Counted from the stretch's first letter, positions 1 through 5,933 are shown. The stretch: DNA of 7,886 bases from an uncultured Candidatus Melainabacteria bacterium (GCA_937898445.1 CALEJY010000325.1:1-7886), one strand, 5' to 3'. Numbers and translations are program-made. The notes: generated from the sequence alone by a model not told the origin.

Positions 1-183
1 CATTTCTTCTCTAACAATGTTTTCAATTTTCTTCAAAACTCTCCACATCAAAGGCATATAAGTATATACACCTGGAGCAAGTTTTTTTATAAACCCAGCT
101 CTACCAAGCATTTTGTGAGAAATAACTTCCGCATCAGAAGGAAATTCTCTAAGGGTTTGTACAAACATTTTTGACATTTTCAT
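1..183 (-). CDS. proS: Prolyl-tRNA synthetase, N-terminal part (cut by window edge)
   Basis: This is the first 61 codons of a class II aminoacyl-tRNA synthetase that charges tRNA-Pro with proline in the cytoplasm. The reading frame gives MKMSKMFVQTLREFPSDAEV followed by ISHKMLGRAGFIKKLAPGVY, then a segment ending KIENIVREEM. This matches the well-conserved start of bacterial ProS (pattern S..F..TLRE.P.DAEV.SH.L..RAG.I.K...GVY.Y.PLG.RVL.KIE.IVREEM), including the beginning of motif 1. The start ATG at 183 is preceded by AGGA (191-194) with 7 nt spacing. The rest of the gene, including the catalytic motifs 2 and 3, lies beyond the left edge. It follows the TPR gene on the same strand after 67 bp and has its own promoter candidate in that gap. 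The family assignment is secure. Confidence 0.95.
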   Translation of the reverse strand, partial: MKMSKMFVQTLREFPSDAEVISHKMLGRAGFIKKLAPGVYTYMPLMWRVLKKIENIVREEM

Positions 184-215
184 AATTAAATCCTCACATA
201 TCTTCTTATGAGTTT

Positions 216-243
216 ATTTTAACACGAAAAGATTTGATGTAAA
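216..243 (-). promoter_or_regulatory. Candidate sigma-70 promoter for proS
   Basis: On the minus strand there is TTTACA (238-243), a 16-bp spacer, then TAAAAT (216-221). A TG dinucleotide one base before the -10 box (223-224) makes it an extended -10. Transcription would start near position 209-210, about 26 nt before the proS ATG at 183, leaving room for the AGGA ribosome binding site. It lies between the TPR stop codon and proS, so proS could be transcribed alone as well as by read-through. Confidence 0.55.
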
Positions 244-250
244 AGCTCAA

Positions 251-1177
251 TTACTTCAAAAACTCATCCAACTCTTTTTTTACTAATTTTGGAGCAACAG
301 AAAGTGATATGTTGAATTTCAAGGCATTATTCATGCATTTGACATATTCTTCTCTGTCATTTCTATATTTCTGGATTTGCGCCAAAATATAGTATAAATC
401 ACCATTAGCTCCGCAATTATCTATTGCTTGTTCAATCAAAACCGCAGCATTATCATATTTTTGAGCTTTAGTCAAAACTTTGGCATAAATTTTATATGCC
501 TCAATATCTTTAGGATTTAATTCTAAGGTTTTGTCAAGATTGTTGATTGCAGAGGCGAAATCACCTTCCTCATAATCAATCGATGCTAAATTGAAATATG
601 CCCAACTATAATCCGGCGACAATTCCAAAACCTTATGGAACTTCTCTCTCGCTCCCTCATTTTCACCTTGAGTTTTCAAGATATTTCCAATATAAAAATG
701 AGCGTAAATATCTTCATCATTCAATTCTACCGTGCGCTGAAAATAATATTTCGCCCCGTCTAATTTTCCCTCTTTAAAATAACATAACCCGATTGAAAAA
801 TACGCATTTGAATCGTTATTATCCTTTTGCAAAACCGTTTCAAAACAATCAACCGCCTTTTCAAACTGTTTTTTGTCAATAAAAACCAAACCCAAGTTGT
901 AATACGCATCAATTTCATCAGGCGCAAGCTCTATTGCCTTATTATAAGCCATTTCGGCTTTATCAAGGTTTTTCAATTTTTCATACGTAATTCCTAAATT
1001 ATAAAAAATTCCGCTATCATCAGAAAAAATCTTCGACAAATACAAAAGATGTTGTTTCGCTTCCTCAGCATACCCCAAATCCAGTAACAACACCGCCAAT
1101 TGACGACGAGCCTGAAAATTTGTCTGATCATCTTTCAAAATATTTTGTAATTCTTCTACTTTATCAATCTTAGACAT
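251..1177 (-). CDS. Tetratricopeptide repeat (TPR) protein
   Basis: This is a cytoplasmic 308-residue protein made almost entirely of about eight 34-residue TPR units, roughly at residues 21-54, 55-88, 89-122, 123-156, 157-190, 191-224, 225-258 and 259-292. Canonical positions are visible in repeats 2-6: the A-Y-NLG pattern in helix A, A-..-F/Y...-L-L-P/N-D in helix B, and D/P-D-x-x-A-Y at the junctions. There is no signal peptide, membrane segment or attached enzymatic domain, so it is most likely a protein-protein interaction scaffold. Its partner cannot be read from sequence. The start at 1177 is the only ATG before residue 76. It has no Shine-Dalgarno sequence, and a TATAAT box sits 7 nt upstream, so the message may be leaderless. 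It lies directly upstream of proS and divergent from a secreted-protein gene. TPR identity is certain, cellular role unknown. Confidence 0.92.
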   Translation of the reverse strand: MSKIDKVEELQNILKDDQTNFQARRQLAVLLLDLGYAEEAKQHLLYLSKIFSDDSGIFYNLGITYEKLKNLDKAEMAYNKAIELAPDEIDAYYNLGLVFIDKKQFEKAVDCFETVLQKDNNDSNAYFSIGLCYFKEGKLDGAKYYFQRTVELNDEDIYAHFYIGNILKTQGENEGAREKFHKVLELSPDYSWAYFNLASIDYEEGDFASAINNLDKTLELNPKDIEAYKIYAKVLTKAQKYDNAAVLIEQAIDNCGANGDLYYILAQIQKYRNDREEYVKCMNNALKFNISLSVAPKLVKKELDEFLK

Positions 1178-1184
1178 AATATTA

Positions 1185-1212
1185 ATTATAAAACTTTTAC
1201 AAAATATTGCAA
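1185..1212 (-). promoter_or_regulatory. Promoter of the TPR gene (predicted leaderless)
   Basis: On the minus strand there is TTGCAA (1207-1212), a 16-bp spacer, then a perfect TATAAT (1185-1190). Seven bases separate the -10 box from the ATG at 1177, so transcription should begin at or within 1-2 nt of the start codon. The -35 hexamer is self-complementary and is also the best -35 for the promoter on the opposite strand. Confidence 0.6.
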
Positions 1213-1230
1213 AATTGTAAAAAGTTTTAT
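1188..1230. repeat. Imperfect inverted repeat across the divergent promoters
   Basis: The left arm ATAAAACTTTTAC (1188-1200) and right arm GTAAAAAGTTTTAT (1217-1230) are reverse complements apart from one extra A. Between them lie 16 bp centred close to the TTGCAA hexamer (1207-1212). The arms cover the spacer regions of both divergent promoters, so the element could be an operator. It could also just reflect two similar promoters placed back to back in AT-rich DNA. Confidence 0.5.
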
Positions 1231-1235
1231 AGAAT
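1207..1235 (+). promoter_or_regulatory. Promoter of the secreted-protein gene at 1275
   Basis: TTGCAA (1207-1212), a 17-bp spacer and TAGAAT (1230-1235) form a good sigma-70-type promoter. The predicted transcription start is near 1242, giving a leader of about 33 nt before the ATG at 1275. An in-frame ATG at 1236 abuts the -10 box and would lie upstream of this transcript, which supports the downstream start. The -35 hexamer is shared with the TPR promoter on the other strand. Confidence 0.6.
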
Positions 1236-1263
1236 ATGGATAAGGTTTATATAAAAATTGAAA

Positions 1264-1270
1264 AAGGGGA
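1264..1270 (+). promoter_or_regulatory. Ribosome binding site that fixes the start at 1275
   Basis: AAGGGGA lies 4 nt before the ATG at 1275, about 5-6 nt counted from the GGGG core. The longer in-frame start at 1236 has no such sequence and would put 13 charged residues before the signal peptide. The site therefore supports 1275 as the true start. Confidence 0.7.
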
Positions 1271-1274
1271 AAAT

Positions 1275-1946
1275 ATGAGATTTTTAAGTATAATTTTATC
1301 ATTATTTTTATTTGCACAAACAGTTTCAGCATCACCTTTGAGCGGAAATGCTAAAACCAAAAGAATTCCTGCCGGAACAAAATTTGCATTGCAATTAACA
1401 AATTCAGTATCCACAACAAATTCAGAAGGCAGTGAATTTACGGCAATTATGATGAACGACCAAACCGCTGATCAAGACGTAATTTTGCCAATGGGTTCAT
1501 TAGTAAGAGGAACAATAAAAAGAATAGATCCATCAAAAAGATTTTCTAAAGGTGCGATATTATACTTAGATTTCGACCATGTTGTAACACCAAACGGCAG
1601 ACAACTTCCTCTAACATTCTCAATCGTTGGAAGACAAGACATGACTTATGATGGCGGAATTACATCATCTCGTGGCTATAAAGATGCACTAAAAGAAAAC
1701 TGGAGAAGAACTAAAGAAATCACATCAAACGCAACAGAATGGGGCGGAGATGTGTTTGACGATATTATTGTTGCAGACCAACTTATGACCGGAATTGGCG
1801 CAATCGGCGGAGCTATTGGCGGTGGCGCATATTACGTTTATGATGGATTTGCGGACATGATTAGAAAAGGAAAAGACGTAGAACTAAAAAAGGGTGAAGT
1901 TCTAAATGTAATCTTAGTTGATCCGGTTGACGTTCCCGTAATCTAG
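1275..1946 (+). CDS. Exported beta-rich protein with Gly-rich segment, function unknown
   Basis: The product has 223 residues starting from the ATG with a good ribosome binding site. Residues 1-19 form a signal peptide (one Arg, hydrophobic core, cleavage after VSA), so it is probably exported. Residues 28-118 are beta-rich, with a pattern of IPAGTKFALQLT, later VILPMGSLVRGTI, then K.FSKG..LYLDFDHVV.PNG..LPL. That layout resembles domains seen in VirB10/TrbI-type and other envelope proteins, where 'PAGT' and 'LP.GS...G' strands form a barrel; this is a weak, memory-based likeness. Residues 173-184 are GIGAIGGAIGGG, a glycine-zipper-like stretch. The C-terminus (201-219) returns to a beta pattern with KKGEVLNVILVDPVD, perhaps closing the fold. 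No secretion-system neighbours are present, so a conjugation role is not supported. A periplasmic or envelope structural role is a guess. Confidence 0.75.
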   Translation: MRFLSIILSLFLFAQTVSASPLSGNAKTKRIPAGTKFALQLTNSVSTTNSEGSEFTAIMMNDQTADQDVILPMGSLVRGTIKRIDPSKRFSKGAILYLDFDHVVTPNGRQLPLTFSIVGRQDMTYDGGITSSRGYKDALKENWRRTKEITSNATEWGGDVFDDIIVADQLMTGIGAIGGAIGGGAYYVYDGFADMIRKGKDVELKKGEVLNVILVDPVDVPVI

Positions 1947-1948
1947 GT

Positions 1949-1962
1949 ACTACGTACGTAGT
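1949..1962. repeat. Perfect 14-bp palindrome just after a stop codon
   Basis: ACTACGTACGTAGT reads identically on both strands and begins 3 nt after the stop codon of the exported-protein gene. Flanking GGT (1946-1948) and ACC (1964-1966) extend the possible RNA hairpin with a single bulged C. No run of T follows, so it is not a classical intrinsic terminator. It could block exonucleases at the mRNA 3' end or bind a dimeric protein. Confidence 0.6.
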
Positions 1963-1965
1963 CAC

Positions 1966-2066
1966 CTGTACCAACATCTATCCATACCTCATATATCGGT
2001 GTGGAGTTTTATGCACGGAATTATCTGTAACAATATCTGTTCATACATCATATATTGATGTGGAGT
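1966..2066 (+). repeat. Two copies of a 42-nt imperfect direct repeat, 59 bp apart
   Basis: Copy 1 is 1966-2007 and copy 2 is 2025-2066. They align without gaps and match at 35 of 42 positions, both starting CTGTA and ending TGTGGAGT. Each contains a short hairpin around a CATATAT centre: CCATACC with GGTGTGG in copy 1, and ACATCA with TGATGT in copy 2. No open reading frame of note covers them. They occupy the middle of the 232-bp non-coding stretch 1947-2178. A related core, ATCTATCCA(A)ACCT, recurs at 5299-5312. Confidence 0.65.
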
Positions 2067-2099
2067 ATTGAATTAACATATTCTATAACACTTTCAATA
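2066..2099. repeat. AT-rich inverted repeat upstream of the 2179 operon
   Basis: TATTGAA (2066-2072) and TTCAATA (2093-2099) are perfect reverse complements separated by 20 nt. They lie 20 bp upstream of the promoter candidate for the 2179 gene. The arms are short and AT-rich, so this may be chance or a weak operator. Confidence 0.25.
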
Positions 2100-2118
2100 T
2101 TATTATTTATTTGGGTAG

Positions 2119-2146
2119 TTACAAAAATTAAAAAGTGTGTTAATAT
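2119..2146 (+). promoter_or_regulatory. Candidate promoter for the OB-like/GH57 operon
   Basis: TTACAA (2119-2124), a 16-bp spacer and TAATAT (2141-2146), with TG one base before the -10 box (2138-2139), form an extended -10 promoter. The layout is the same as the proS promoter. Transcription would start near 2153, about 26 nt before the ATG at 2179. Confidence 0.5.
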
Positions 2147-2162
2147 ATTGTTGTAAGAAATT

Positions 2163-2170
2163 GAGAGAGG
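2163..2170 (+). promoter_or_regulatory. Ribosome binding site that fixes the start at 2179
   Basis: GAGAGAGG ends 8 nt before the ATG at 2179. A longer in-frame GTG start at 2137 overlaps the promoter and would place a Cys/Lys-rich stretch before the signal peptide, so it is not favoured. Confidence 0.7.
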
Positions 2171-2178
2171 ACATCTTG

Positions 2179-2688
2179 ATGAAAAAAATTAGAAGTTTAA
2201 TTTTGATATTAGCTATAGCTACCGGTATAAGCGTTTTTGCTAATCCGGCAATGAATTATACCCCGATTAATACAAACGTTATTCAATCACATCAAACACA
2301 AAATACTACTGCAGCCAAAACATATATTTCTGTTAGCCCTTTGGATTTGGTAGCAAGACCTAATTTTTACTTTAACAAAAACGTAAAAATCAGAGCTAAA
2401 TTCGACAAATTTGCGACATTAGGATTGGATTACAAACCTGCTTTCAGAAGTTCTGAAAACTATATTTCATTCCTAATTCAAAGACCTGATGTGACAGATC
2501 ACAATATTCCGCTATCTGAACTAAAAATTTTCTTAAACAGAACAGAGGCTGAAAAACACATCGATCTAAATTCAGGCGACATTGTTGAATTTCAAGGAAA
2601 AGTTTTTTCAACCGCATTGGGTGATCCTTGGATGGATGTTGACAAATTCACAGTTATCAGCACAAAACCAAAAGACGAAACAAAGTAA
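2179..2688 (+). CDS. Small exported OB-fold-like protein
   Basis: The product has 169 residues. Residues 1-21 are a clear signal peptide (MKKIRSL, then a hydrophobic ILILAIATG core, ending SVFA before NP), so the protein should be exported. A linker rich in Thr, Asn and Gln follows to about residue 50. The rest looks like one small beta-barrel: a strand with P-L-D-L-V, then F-N-K-N-V-K-I-R-A-K-F, and a late G-D-I-V-E-F-Q-G-K-V-F strand followed by W-M-D-V-D-K-F. That order (NVKIRAKF early, VEFQGKV late) is what OB-fold proteins show. No nucleic-acid or metal motif is evident. The gene ends 25 bp before the GH57 gene with no terminator between them, so they are probably co-transcribed. It is not a family I can name. 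Confidence 0.75.
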   Translation: MKKIRSLILILAIATGISVFANPAMNYTPINTNVIQSHQTQNTTAAKTYISVSPLDLVARPNFYFNKNVKIRAKFDKFATLGLDYKPAFRSSENYISFLIQRPDVTDHNIPLSELKIFLNRTEAEKHIDLNSGDIVEFQGKVFSTALGDPWMDVDKFTVISTKPKDETK

Positions 2689-2713
2689 GATATTTGATTT
2701 TTGGAGTTAAGAG

Positions 2714-5215
2714 ATGAGCAATAAGAAAAACGACATATTTTTGACTATCCACGGGCATTTTTACCAACCGCCGAGAGAAAATCCATGGCTTGAAGCAATT
2801 GAACTTCAAGACAGTGCATTACCTTTCCACGATTGGAACGAAAGGATTAACAAAGAATGCTACAATCCAAACTCTGTTTCAAAAATTGTCGACAACAGAA
2901 ACAGAATACTTGATGTCGTAAACAACTATGAACACATGAGTTTCAATTTTGGACCAACTCTTTTGTCATGGATGGAACATTTTGCTCCTCTTACTTACGA
3001 AAGAATTATTAAAGCAGATATTGAAAGTGTTTCTGAACACTCAGGACACGGAAATGCTATGGCACAGGTTTACAACCACATAATCATGCCACTTGCAAAC
3101 GAAAATGATAAACAAACCCAAATCAAATGGGGAATTCGAGATTTTGAATATCGTTTTGGCAGAAAACCTGAAGGTATGTGGCTTGCAGAAACTGCGGTTG
3201 ATGATGAAACTTTGAGAATTTTAGAAGAAAACGGAATTAAATTCACAGTTCTTTCTCCATATCAAGCGTTAAAATTCCGTCAAGAAGGCGACAAGGATTG
3301 GCAAGATGTAAGTTGGGGAAATATTGATCCTGCTCGTTCTTATAGATATTACATAAAATCAGCTCCGGGTAAATTCATTGATTTATTCTTTTATGACGGT
3401 GCGATTTCTCGTTCTGTTGCTTTCGACGAACTTTTAAAAGACGGCAACAAATTTATAAGAAGATTAAAAGAAGGTATTTCTGATTGTAGAGATTATCCTC
3501 AATTGATTAACATCGCAACAGATGGCGAAAGCTACGGACACCATACAAAATTCGGCGACATGGCTTTGTCTTATGTATTGAAAATTCGTGCTAAAGATGA
3601 AGGATTTAAAATCACAAATTACGCCGAATATTTAGACAAATACAGAAGTAATTGCGAAGTTGACATCAAGCAAGCATCAAGCTGGAGTTGTTTTCACGGT
3701 GTAGGCAGATGGAAAGAAGATTGCGGTTGCTCAACCGGCGGTCATCCGGGTTGGAACCAAAAATGGAGAAAACCGTTAAGAGAAGCTCTTGATTATTTGA
3801 GAGATGAACTTGTTGTTGTGTTTGAAAACGAAGGTCAAAAATATTTTGATAACGTTTGGGATGTAAGAAATAAATATATTAACGTTATTTTAGACCGCAA
3901 CGAAATGAATGTAAAAAAATTCCAACAAGAAAACTTTAAACCGGATTTAACAGATGATGACAAAGTTCGAGCAATGGAATTGTTGGAAATTCAACGTCAA
4001 GCAATGTTGATGTACACAAGTTGCGGATGGTTCTTCTCTGAAATTTCAGGTATTGAAACAGTTCAAATTATGAAATATGCCGCTCGTGCAATGCAGCTTG
4101 CAGCAAGATTTACAAACAAAAATCTTGAAGAAAAATTCTTGGAAATTTTATCTCAAGCCAAAAGTAATATTCCAGAATTTGGTACAGGCAAAGACATTTT
4201 TGAACGTTTTGTAAAACCATCAATTATCACAGTAAAACAGATTGCAACTTTATGGGCTTTATCTTCATTATATCAAGACTTTGAAGACGAAGAAAATGTA
4301 TATTGCTACACTATTACAAGAAAAGCTTACAAAAAAGTTCAGAAAAACTCATCTACTTTTGTAGTTGGACATATTGAAATTCAGTCAAAAATTACACTCC
4401 AAAAATCAAATGTAATGTTTGCCTTGATGCAGTATGCCGGAGGAGATTTCCACTGCGCAATTAAGGAATACTCTGATGATGCAGAATTTAACAGAATTAA
4501 AAATGATTTGATTAAAATTTACACAATGAATACTTTGACAGAAATTATTCGTGCGCTAGATGAATATTTTGGCAAGGAATATTTCACACTTAAAGATATA
4601 TTTATTGAAGAAAGAAGAAAAATCTTGCAAATTCTGCTTAAAGGCAAGTTGGAAAAATTCTCTCAAACATACCAAGAAATGTATGACGAAGGTAAAGGTT
4701 CAATTTACCACCTTCAAGGTTTGGGGCTTAGTATTCCTGACGAATTTAAAATTTCAGCAGAATACGCACTTAGCCACAAATTCAATGATATCGTTGTTCA
4801 TTCCGGCGGATTTGTTGAAGATGACTTAATTCAACAGGCTACAGATATCAATTTTGAGGCTAAAAAGATTGATATTAAGTTGGATAAATCACCGTCAAAT
4901 CTTGTATTTAGCAAAAAAATTCTACAAAATATCAACAGACTTGTTCATAGTTTTGAAATTCAACAAGCAGATGTTGTGTTAGAAATTTTTGATAACGTTC
5001 GAAAATTAGAATTAAACGTTGATATTGCAGAAGCTCAAAACATCTATTTTGCGAAAATTTATCATAAAATTGGTGACATTATAGATTCTGAAGCATTCAA
5101 AAACAAAAAATCATCAAATAAAAGATTTGTTGAAATGTTGCTTGATATCGGTGAAAACTTGAATATCAACACAGAATTTTATAAGAGAAAATTGGATAAA
5201 GCATTGTTGCAGTAG
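2714..5215 (+). CDS. Glycoside hydrolase family 57 protein with DUF3536 C-terminal region
   Basis: This is a cytoplasmic 833-residue protein (no signal peptide), a normal length for GH57-DUF3536 proteins. The N-terminal (beta/alpha) barrel shows GH57 landmarks: HGHFYQP (13-19, the 'HQP' region), GMWLAE (154-159; Glu159 sits where the GH57 nucleophile is expected), and TDGE (269-272; Asp270 sits where the acid/base is expected). A Trp/Cys-rich block at 324-350 (WSCFHGVGRW, DCGCSTGG, PGWNQKW) is, as I recall, typical of this subfamily. From about residue 380 on it is mostly helical and matches DUF3536 by position and style. GH57 enzymes act on alpha-glucans (branching, amylase or glucanotransferase activities). 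The exact reaction of this subgroup is not established, so glycogen metabolism is inference. GGAG (2703-2706) precedes the ATG by 7 nt. Probably co-transcribed with the small exported protein upstream. Confidence 0.9.
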   Translation: MSNKKNDIFLTIHGHFYQPPRENPWLEAIELQDSALPFHDWNERINKECYNPNSVSKIVDNRNRILDVVNNYEHMSFNFGPTLLSWMEHFAPLTYERIIKADIESVSEHSGHGNAMAQVYNHIIMPLANENDKQTQIKWGIRDFEYRFGRKPEGMWLAETAVDDETLRILEENGIKFTVLSPYQALKFRQEGDKDWQDVSWGNIDPARSYRYYIKSAPGKFIDLFFYDGAISRSVAFDELLKDGNKFIRRLKEGISDCRDYPQLINIATDGESYGHHTKFGDMALSYVLKIRAKDEGFKITNYAEYLDKYRSNCEVDIKQASSWSCFHGVGRWKEDCGCSTGGHPGWNQKWRKPLREALDYLRDELVVVFENEGQKYFDNVWDVRNKYINVILDRNEMNVKKFQQENFKPDLTDDDKVRAMELLEIQRQAMLMYTSCGWFFSEISGIETVQIMKYAARAMQLAARFTNKNLEEKFLEILSQAKSNIPEFGTGKDIFERFVKPSIITVKQIATLWALSSLYQDFEDEENVYCYTITRKAYKKVQKNSSTFVVGHIEIQSKITLQKSNVMFALMQYAGGDFHCAIKEYSDDAEFNRIKNDLIKIYTMNTLTEIIRALDEYFGKEYFTLKDIFIEERRKILQILLKGKLEKFSQTYQEMYDEGKGSIYHLQGLGLSIPDEFKISAEYALSHKFNDIVVHSGGFVEDDLIQQATDINFEAKKIDIKLDKSPSNLVFSKKILQNINRLVHSFEIQQADVVLEIFDNVRKLELNVDIAEAQNIYFAKIYHKIGDIIDSEAFKNKKSSNKRFVEMLLDIGENLNINTEFYKRKLDKALLQ

Positions 5216-5231
5216 TTTTTATATTATTTCA

Positions 5232-5327
5232 TCCCTTATTAGGGAGGAGTAAGGTGGGTACTAATTTTATTTTAATAGCATTTCCATTGCGGAGTATATC
5301 TATCCAAACCTTCTCTCATAATGGAAA
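5232..5327. other. Highly foldable convergent intergenic region (possible terminator or structured RNA)
   Basis: This lies between the GH57 stop and the stop of the oppositely oriented YkgJ-type gene. Several competing stems can be drawn: TCCCT/AGGGA around a TATT loop (5232-5245); a long bulged stem pairing AAGGTGGGTA (5251-5260) with TATCC-AA-ACCTT (5301-5312); and TTTCCATT (5281-5288) with AATGGAAA (5320-5327). T-rich stretches follow some stems at a distance, but no standard hairpin-plus-T-run is present on either strand. The region may end transcription from both sides, or encode a structured RNA. It shares the ATCTATCC core with the repeats at 1966-2066. Confidence 0.4.
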
Positions 5328-5339
5328 GTTAATATTTTA

Positions 5340-5921
5340 CTACCAATTTTCAGAGCCATATTTTTTATAAAAATCGATACTTCTTTGAATTTTATGTTCA
5401 ACGGTGTCGATTTTTTTCAATACTTCTTTATCCGTCGTTTTCATGCGCAAAATTTTAAGTTCAAGAAGTTCTTCTTTAGATTTTCGGATTTTTTGTTTAA
5501 TTTCTTCTCTTTGCCAGAACAACCAACCCTCAAAACCACAATCAGGCGGAACTATAGACCACGGAGTAGAGGGACAATGTTTGCACAAGTCCAATCTTGT
5601 TTCATACCGTGAACACAAATTGTTGTCTTGCAAAAATCTGCAACCATAGAAAGTTATGTTGTTTTCGTCGAATTTCCCATCACTTTTCAACCGATTAATG
5701 ATATTATCTACAACACCGGCATCAACACTTCTTGCTGCCTCAATTGATGGATAAGGTTCAAACAAAGACAAAAAATCTGTAGCACCTTTATCCCCTTTTT
5801 CTGCCATGCTTTTCAATTGCGCATAAGGAGTTGAAGTCGTAACCACACGACAACATTTTCCGCACATGTGGCACAAGTGTTGCGGTCTTTTAGCTAAATA
5901 ATTTTCTTCGTAACTTCCCAT
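5340..5921 (-). CDS. YkgJ-type cysteine-cluster (zinc/iron-chelating) protein
   Basis: The product has 193 residues and is probably cytoplasmic. The N-terminal cluster C-x2-C-G-K-C-C (Cys17, 20, 23, 24) with later Cys94, Cys103, Cys113, Cys116 and Cys128 is the signature of the YkgJ/UPF0153 family of putative zinc- or iron-chelating proteins. It is typical in having C.FL....C..Y..R...C..CP. Residues about 135-185 form a charged helical, coiled-coil-like tail. I chose the ATG at 5921 rather than an upstream TTG at 5960: a perfect TATAAT lies 6 nt before the ATG, so the TTG would lie upstream of the transcript. No Shine-Dalgarno sequence precedes either start, so the mRNA is likely leaderless. 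The gene stands alone, convergent with GH57 and divergent from the 6040 gene. Its molecular role is unknown, as for most of the family. Confidence 0.85.
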   Translation of the reverse strand: MGSYEENYLAKRPQHLCHMCGKCCRVVTTSTPYAQLKSMAEKGDKGATDFLSLFEPYPSIEAARSVDAGVVDNIINRLKSDGKFDENNITFYGCRFLQDNNLCSRYETRLDLCKHCPSTPWSIVPPDCGFEGWLFWQREEIKQKIRKSKEELLELKILRMKTTDKEVLKKIDTVEHKIQRSIDFYKKYGSENW

Positions 5922-5927
5922 AAATAA

Positions 5928-5933
5928 ATTATA
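5928..5933 (-). promoter_or_regulatory. -10 box of the YkgJ-type gene (predicted leaderless)
   Basis: A perfect TATAAT on the minus strand ends 6 nt before the ATG at 5921, so transcription should begin at the A of the start codon. No good -35 hexamer is found at 16-18 bp, where the sequence is mostly T; a TTGCTT lies 21 bp upstream. The arrangement closely resembles that of the TPR gene. Confidence 0.5.

Noticed and set aside
1275..1946. Conjugation (type IV secretion) locus based on the VirB10/TrbI-like pattern
   Set aside because: No other transfer genes, relaxase or origin of transfer are in the window, and the likeness is weak.
1966..2066. CRISPR array or riboswitch reading of the tandem repeats
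   Set aside because: There are only two imperfect copies with a 17-nt gap and no cas genes nearby. I see no match to a known riboswitch core. Recorded as a repeat only.
2066..2099. Intrinsic terminator upstream of the 2179 promoter
   Set aside because: The 7-bp AT-only stem with a 20-nt loop is too weak, and what follows is a mixed A/T stretch rather than a T-run.
4560..4829. An 89-codon open frame inside the GH57 gene, plus strand
   Set aside because: It lies wholly inside a well-supported GH57/DUF3536 coding frame. It is Lys/Phe/Leu-biased as expected for an out-of-frame AT-rich reading and has no ribosome binding site.
5385..5649. Two plus-strand open frames opposite the YkgJ-type gene
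   Set aside because: They are antisense to a gene with an intact cysteine signature. Their composition (Phe/Arg/Ser-rich) is typical of the reverse strand of Lys/Glu-rich coding DNA.
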